NCBI RefSeq assembly: GCF_031127815.1
Contig: NZ_JARXHY010000016.1
Location: 85,973-149,972 of the forward strand
Source of the DNA: Pelagicoccus sp. SDUM812003
GTDB taxonomy: Bacteria > Verrucomicrobiota > Verrucomicrobiia > Opitutales > Opitutaceae
DNA: 64,000 nucleotides
Direction: 5' to 3'
Under the pieces are notes generated by a model that saw only the letters and a program-made list of their open reading frames with translations, did not search any database and was not told the DNA's origin. The position numbers were made by a program, and so were the translations under genes. Shown here piece after piece: positions 60,134 through 64,000 of this stretch (positions within the stretch are counted from its first letter, which is position 1; every line of letters begins with the position of its first letter).

Positions 60134-61891
60134 ATGTATCCGCTTTTTGGATCAGTATCACTCCCACGCGTTTTGAAAATCGTCACAGGTATCGCGACCC
60201 TATCCCTCGCTTTCTTCCTATCCGCCCAATCGGGTACCGAATCGCTTCCGAGCGTTCCCGAGCCTGATCAAGCTCACCAAAAATTCTTCGAAGTCTTAGA
60301 GGAAACAAGAAACGACTCCATCGCAGAACCCTCGTCGCACTCCACTTGGGTGCAACTCGGTCAAGTCTACCACGCCAACCGATTCTTGGAGCGAGCAGAA
60401 CAGGCCTACCAGATCGCCCTCCAGCTTACCTCGACAATGGGCGAGCAAGCTAAGATTTACTACTACTTGGCCGACATCGCTCTTTCAAAAGGCAACGCAT
60501 CCACAGGCGCCGAGCTGCTCGAAACGTGCGTGTCATTAAAATCCGACTACGCTCCCGCATGGTTGAGAGCGGGTGACTTAGCCCTCAAGCGTGGTTCGCT
60601 GGCGGACGCTGAAAACTGCTACCGCAACTGCCTCGCGATCGCCCCTGACAATCGTTTCGCCGAGCTCGGTCGAATCCGCGTCCTCGTGCAAAACGATCAA
60701 GCGGAGACCGCCCTTCCCGAACTGAAAAAACTCGTCGTTGACCAACCAGACTTCGTCGCCGCCCGAGCCTTTCTCGCTCAGCTCTACGAACGAAGCGGGG
60801 ATCGTAGCAGTGCAAAGACCCTACGCGACGAAAACAAAAGCGTTTGGGACGCGAAGCCCGACGATCCCTGGCTAGAAGACGTTTGGCAGAGATGCTACGA
60901 TCCACGCCAGCTTGGCGTTGAGTTCGAAGATTTGATTCGCATCAAAGACTACGATGCAGCCCTCGCCATCCTCGATCGCCTTGTCAACTTAAGCGGAAAC
61001 GAAGCCCGCGCCCACATGATGCGGGGACAAGTTTACCTAGAAACGGAGCGCTACGCTCTAGCTCGCGACGCATTCAGAAAATCGATACAAAATCCTGACG
61101 CCCCCGAAGGAGCATACACCTACCTTCTAAAGGCTTTGGTACACATCGGCGAGTTAGCCGAAGCGGAGAACGTGGCGAGAGAAGCGTTGAACGCGTATCC
61201 AGATTCACTGGACATCCTCATGGAAGCCGCCGGCGTGCAGATGGACCTCGGCAACATCGAATCCGCCGTGTCGCTGATGGAGAGAGCCACTCAGCTCGAC
61301 CCATATCACGCTTTGGCGAACCAGATGCTCTCCAGCATCTACCGCCGCACCGGCCAAACAGAAAAAGCGCTCGAGAGCCTAGAACGCCTGCGTCGCGTCT
61401 CCCCAAGAGACCTCTACCCGCGCGTGGCGATAGGAGCGCATTACCTTGACCAGCGCCAACCTGAGAACGCCATCCCGTCCTTGCAGGAAGCCTTCGACAT
61501 CGAACCCCAGGACGATATACGAGAACTGCTCGCCGCCGCCTACGCCCAGCAAGGCGACGCCGATCTCCTAAAGCGACAGTTCGATTCTGCCGTCAATCGA
61601 TACAACCAAGCCCTCGAAATCTGGCCAGCCTCCCAAGAAGCGTTTGTGTCCAAATTGAAGTTACTACTCTCATTGGAACGATTCGAAGAGGCTGAATCGA
61701 CTTTGCAGGCCATGATTGAAATCGCCGGAGACCAGCTTCAGTTACTCGTAACCCTGGGCGACGTCCAGTTTAAGCTTTCTAAAATCGCCGACGCGAAAGC
61801 GAGTTGGGAAAAGGCGGCTCGATTGCCCGAAGCGAGAGGCAATCCAACGATCCTCGAGAGCCTCAAAGCGAGACTGGCGACCGTGGAGTAA
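60134..61891 (+). CDS. exported TPR-repeat protein
   Basis: 585 residues from ATG 60134. An upstream start at 60107 lies inside the preceding gene. A signal-type segment (about 11-33) is followed by 12 or more tetratricopeptide units, for example AEQAYQIALQL, AENCYRNCLAIAPDN and YALARDAFRKSIQNPD. It almost touches the VCBS propeller gene, so both are probably made together and may interact at the outer membrane or periplasm. The interaction is inferred from gene order. Confidence 0.85.
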   Translation: MYPLFGSVSLPRVLKIVTGIATLSLAFFLSAQSGTESLPSVPEPDQAHQKFFEVLEETRNDSIAEPSSHSTWVQLGQVYHANRFLERAEQAYQIALQLTSTMGEQAKIYYYLADIALSKGNASTGAELLETCVSLKSDYAPAWLRAGDLALKRGSLADAENCYRNCLAIAPDNRFAELGRIRVLVQNDQAETALPELKKLVVDQPDFVAARAFLAQLYERSGDRSSAKTLRDENKSVWDAKPDDPWLEDVWQRCYDPRQLGVEFEDLIRIKDYDAALAILDRLVNLSGNEARAHMMRGQVYLETERYALARDAFRKSIQNPDAPEGAYTYLLKALVHIGELAEAENVAREALNAYPDSLDILMEAAGVQMDLGNIESAVSLMERATQLDPYHALANQMLSSIYRRTGQTEKALESLERLRRVSPRDLYPRVAIGAHYLDQRQPENAIPSLQEAFDIEPQDDIRELLAAAYAQQGDADLLKRQFDSAVNRYNQALEIWPASQEAFVSKLKLLLSLERFEEAESTLQAMIEIAGDQLQLLVTLGDVQFKLSKIADAKASWEKAARLPEARGNPTILESLKARLATVE

Positions 61892-61936
61892 CCTCCAAAT
61901 CGAATCGCCAGACCACTCAACTACACAAATTCCCAC

Positions 61937-61966
61937 AGGTAGAGCGTGGCCGCCGAGTCACGCCTA
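61937..61966 (+). repeat. REP-like hairpin, variant loop
   Basis: AGGTAGA foot, stem GCGTG (61944-61948), loop GCCGCCGAGT, stem CACGC (61959-61963). The foot fits the family but the loop differs from both main types. It lies between the convergent TPR and lpxR genes. Confidence 0.5.
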
Positions 61967-62037
61967 ACAATTCCCCACTTTGGGAAGCTCCACGACGGCG
62001 CCCGAACCCTACCAATTTGCCGTTTAGCGAATCCGAC

Positions 62038-63075
62038 CTAATACGCCAGCGAGTAGCTCAACGCTCCGTAGGACTCGGCGCGCTCCTGTCGCTCGAATTC
62101 TTTGGACCGATAGACGTGCACGAAGGACAAGCGGTTGTTTCCCCAAATGAATTGCAGTCCGATCTGCGCCTCGCTGACAAAGCGCTCCTTCTCCACCGTG
62201 GAGGTTTCGCTGCGAAACGTGTTACCATCGAGAAACAGATTTCTGCCGATCGCCGCCCCACCGGCGGAAGCGAAGAGCTGCCAGGTCATGCCGTCACCTT
62301 GCGTGAAGTATCCATTTCCTGGTAACAGCATTCCGAGTCGCGGCGTGCCAAAGCGCTCGCGATCTCCAACGCCCACCGAAACCGTCACCCCGCCGTTGGC
62401 GTAGAGGTGCACGTTTCCGATGGCTCCCCCCGCGTATGGCACCAGGTCCCATTGCACCGGTCCCGTACGCGCCCCTCGCAACAGCCACCAGTTTCGCTGG
62501 CCATACAGCTGCAAAGTCGGTTCGTTTTCGAGCTGGTTGTCCCAGCCCTGCGGATCCTTGGAGGCGAAAAACTCGTGCACGAGCTTTTGCGTTTCCTCCC
62601 CCAAGGCCGCCGGGCCGACCACTCCAAGCGACAGTTCCACTTGGTCCACCACACGTCCACGACGCTCCACCCTGCCAATCGACGCGTAGATCCAGCCAGC
62701 GTAGGGACGATCGCCCTCGATGCGCTCTTCCGCCAATAGATCCTCAGGCGTGTAAAGCTGCTGGCCGAAGGCGACCTCATAACGATAAAGCGGACTCTCG
62801 TCGCCCGCGATTCGCCTCAAAACACGGCGCATCCAGTCAGGCTCACCACCATTCTTCAGCAAGCGAGCGACTCGCAGCCCACTCGTGTAGTGACGATCGG
62901 CATTGCTCACCACATCGTTCTCCATGGTCACAGTGACGATCTCCTTCTGGTTCTCCGGATAGAAATCAAAACTCAATCTATCCTCCAACGGCAGCGCTGA
63001 GGCCCACGTCCCCAGCATCGCCACCGTCGCCGCGAGCCCCACACTCGCGGATACGAATTTCCCTCTTTCCCTCAT
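62038..63075 (-). CDS. lpxR: LpxR-type lipid A 3'-O-deacylase, outer-membrane barrel
   Basis: 345 residues with a signal peptide (about 10-27, ASVGLAATVAMLGTWASA). The family signature ENDVVSNADRHYTSGLRVA holds the Asn, Asp and His-Tyr-Thr catalytic and calcium region. DRPYAGWIYASIG follows, as in LpxR. LpxR removes the 3'-acyloxyacyl chain of lipid A at the outer membrane. The protein ends in YSLAY with a terminal aromatic, as barrel proteins do. It is divergent from a TetR regulator 94 bp away, which probably controls it. Confidence 0.85.
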   Translation of the reverse strand: MRERGKFVSASVGLAATVAMLGTWASALPLEDRLSFDFYPENQKEIVTVTMENDVVSNADRHYTSGLRVARLLKNGGEPDWMRRVLRRIAGDESPLYRYEVAFGQQLYTPEDLLAEERIEGDRPYAGWIYASIGRVERRGRVVDQVELSLGVVGPAALGEETQKLVHEFFASKDPQGWDNQLENEPTLQLYGQRNWWLLRGARTGPVQWDLVPYAGGAIGNVHLYANGGVTVSVGVGDRERFGTPRLGMLLPGNGYFTQGDGMTWQLFASAGGAAIGRNLFLDGNTFRSETSTVEKERFVSEAQIGLQFIWGNNRLSFVHVYRSKEFERQERAESYGALSYSLAY

Positions 63076-63090
63076 TTTCTTAGAATGATT

Positions 63091-63120
63091 AGTCTATTTA
63101 TAACAAACGTCTTGCGTCAA
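63091..63120 (-). promoter_or_regulatory. putative promoter of lpxR
   Basis: On the minus strand TTGACG (complement of 63115-63120), 18-nt spacer, TAGACT (complement of 63091-63096), ending 15 nt before the lpxR start codon. A TetR operator is expected here, but I could not define a clean inverted repeat. Confidence 0.4.
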
Positions 63121-63169
63121 CATATTCAAGATCCCACGGTCCAAGTCTTTCCCCCAGAGTCCGAAACTG

Positions 63170-63763
63170 ATGCGAACAGTCGACCCTGCCTTATTGAACG
63201 AACGGCGACGCCAAATTCTTGACGCCGCGTTGATTTGCTTTCGAGAGAAGGGGTTCCACGGGGCTGCCATGTCGGCCATCTGCAAACGGGCCAAGATGAG
63301 TCCCGGACACCTATATCACTACTTCTCCGCCAAGGAAGACCTCATCCAGGCCATCGTTCAGGAAGACAGCCTGCAGCTCGAGGAAAAGCTCAGCAGCCTC
63401 CTGCAGGAGGACGACCTTTACGGGGCCATGATCTCTCGCGTGCACGAGATCTGGGACAACGATCATCGCATGGGAGCCGCCCTGAACGCCGAAGTGCTGG
63501 CCGAAGCCAGCCGCAATCCGCGAATCTCGAAGATCATTCGCGAACACGACGCCCGACTGCGTGATAAGTTTGCCTCTATGATTCGCTCAGCCCAGCAAGC
63601 GGGAAACATCAATCCCGACATCGCTCCCGACGGGTTCGCCACCGTGATCATCGGAGCCATCAACGGCATGCGCATGGCCGACGAAGCGGGAACCCAGCTT
63701 GACCGGGCGAAAGCCACCGAGGCTCTGCGAGAACTCTTCATCGCTTGCCTCAAGCCCCGCTAG
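63170..63763 (+). CDS. TetR/AcrR-family regulator
   Basis: 197 residues. The N-terminal DNA-binding domain reads RRQILDAALICFREKGFHGAAMSAICKRAKMSPGHLYHYFSAKEDLI, an ideal TetR helix-turn-helix. The C-terminal helical domain (about 60-195) resembles the AcrR/TetR_C group and would bind an unknown ligand. It is divergent from lpxR with 94 bp between, so repression of lpxR and of itself is the simplest model. The regulator could also act on distant genes. Confidence 0.92.
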   Translation: MRTVDPALLNERRRQILDAALICFREKGFHGAAMSAICKRAKMSPGHLYHYFSAKEDLIQAIVQEDSLQLEEKLSSLLQEDDLYGAMISRVHEIWDNDHRMGAALNAEVLAEASRNPRISKIIREHDARLRDKFASMIRSAQQAGNINPDIAPDGFATVIIGAINGMRMADEAGTQLDRAKATEALRELFIACLKPR

Positions 63764-63851
63764 AGTAAAATTCAAGCAGGCAAAAAACCGACGAAACAAG
63801 GCTTGACTTGACTTAGTCGCATTACACCTTGTGCTTCCTCTTTCAAAGGAC

Positions 63852-63926
<75 letters not shown>

Positions 63927-63938
63927 CTCTCCTTTCAA

Positions 63939-63968
63939 CCGATTCCAGCCAGCGGGATCGGCTTTTTT
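63939..63968 (+). terminator. intrinsic terminator of the tRNA(CAU) gene
   Basis: Stem CCGATTCC (63939-63946) / GGGATCGG (63954-63961) with one T-G pair, 7-nt loop, then C and T6 (63963-63968). Confidence 0.85.
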
Positions 63969-63981
63969 GTGTCTCAACCCC

Positions 63982-64000
63982 TTGAACTGCCGACCAAAGG
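63982..64000 (-). repeat. tRNA-derived inverted fragment at the window edge
   Basis: Nineteen bases, TTGAACTGCCGACCAAAGG, are the exact reverse complement of 63890-63908 (variable loop, T stem and part of the T loop of the CAT tRNA). The match breaks in the T loop at its left end and runs off the window at its right end. Confidence 0.85.

Overview
The window reads as chromosomal DNA of a Gram-negative bacterium, most likely a verrucomicrobium of the Opitutae type. This is inferred from gene content and from the many short intergenic hairpin repeats; no rRNA or marker phylogeny was available. Outer-membrane beta-barrels, a lipid A deacylase (LpxR type), signal-peptide proteins, a PilT-type ATPase and a very long RHS protein all fit a Gram-negative envelope. 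Coding density is high, and most long antisense frames are shadows of real genes.

Layout. 0-5.5 kb: the tail of a probable HPr gene, then an outer-membrane electron conduit (MtrA-like multihaem cytochrome, MtrB-like barrel, small cytochrome c, NapC/NirT-type membrane cytochrome). 5.6-14.5 kb: tatD, trxB, a secreted unknown, an M20 peptidase, a GPP34 protein, then a BNR-4 propeller lipoprotein beside a GH112 phosphorylase. 14.7-18.6 kb: a 44-bp perfect palindrome, a strongly diverged PurH homologue and thiG-thiH-thiS. 18.7-24.2 kb: a secreted dikinase-like protein, ApaG and a CHASE histidine kinase. 24.4-31.5 kb: ccsA/hemX-hemA, a PilT-type ATPase, dapA-dapB-ruvA, an anti-sigma/ECF sigma pair. 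31.8-37.9 kb: tRNA-Lys, a hybrid kinase, asd, an L,D-transpeptidase and a class D beta-lactamase. 38.1-41.6 kb: DUF3570-ApbE-DUF4266 plus an Ig-like protein. 41.8-45.3 kb: a DinG-type helicase, an HTH/DUF2975 pair with twin operators, a TPR protein. 45.5-49.9 kb: a cytosolic solute-binding protein, a G3E GTPase, a permease-less ABC ATPase, a ferredoxin and a DUF3793 protein with Fur-like boxes. 50.1-56.5 kb: an RHS protein and a companion. 56.6-64 kb: nitroreductase, glycosyltransferase, VCBS propeller, TPR protein, lpxR/tetR and a tRNA(CAU) followed by an inverted tRNA fragment.

Themes. Several modules concern electron transfer outside the cytoplasm: the porin-cytochrome conduit, haem and cytochrome maturation genes, and an ApbE cluster whose DUF3570 protein carries a motif resembling an ApbE flavinylation site. 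The 45.5-49.9 kb cluster is the best candidate for an undescribed system: transport-like parts with no signal peptide and no permease, joined to a Cys-rich metallochaperone-type GTPase. Intergenic DNA carries three dispersed repeat families. Two are REP-like hairpins with a GTAG/GTGG foot, a fixed loop and covarying stems. The third is a 9-10 nt periodic repeat concentrated between 41.6 and 49.3 kb.
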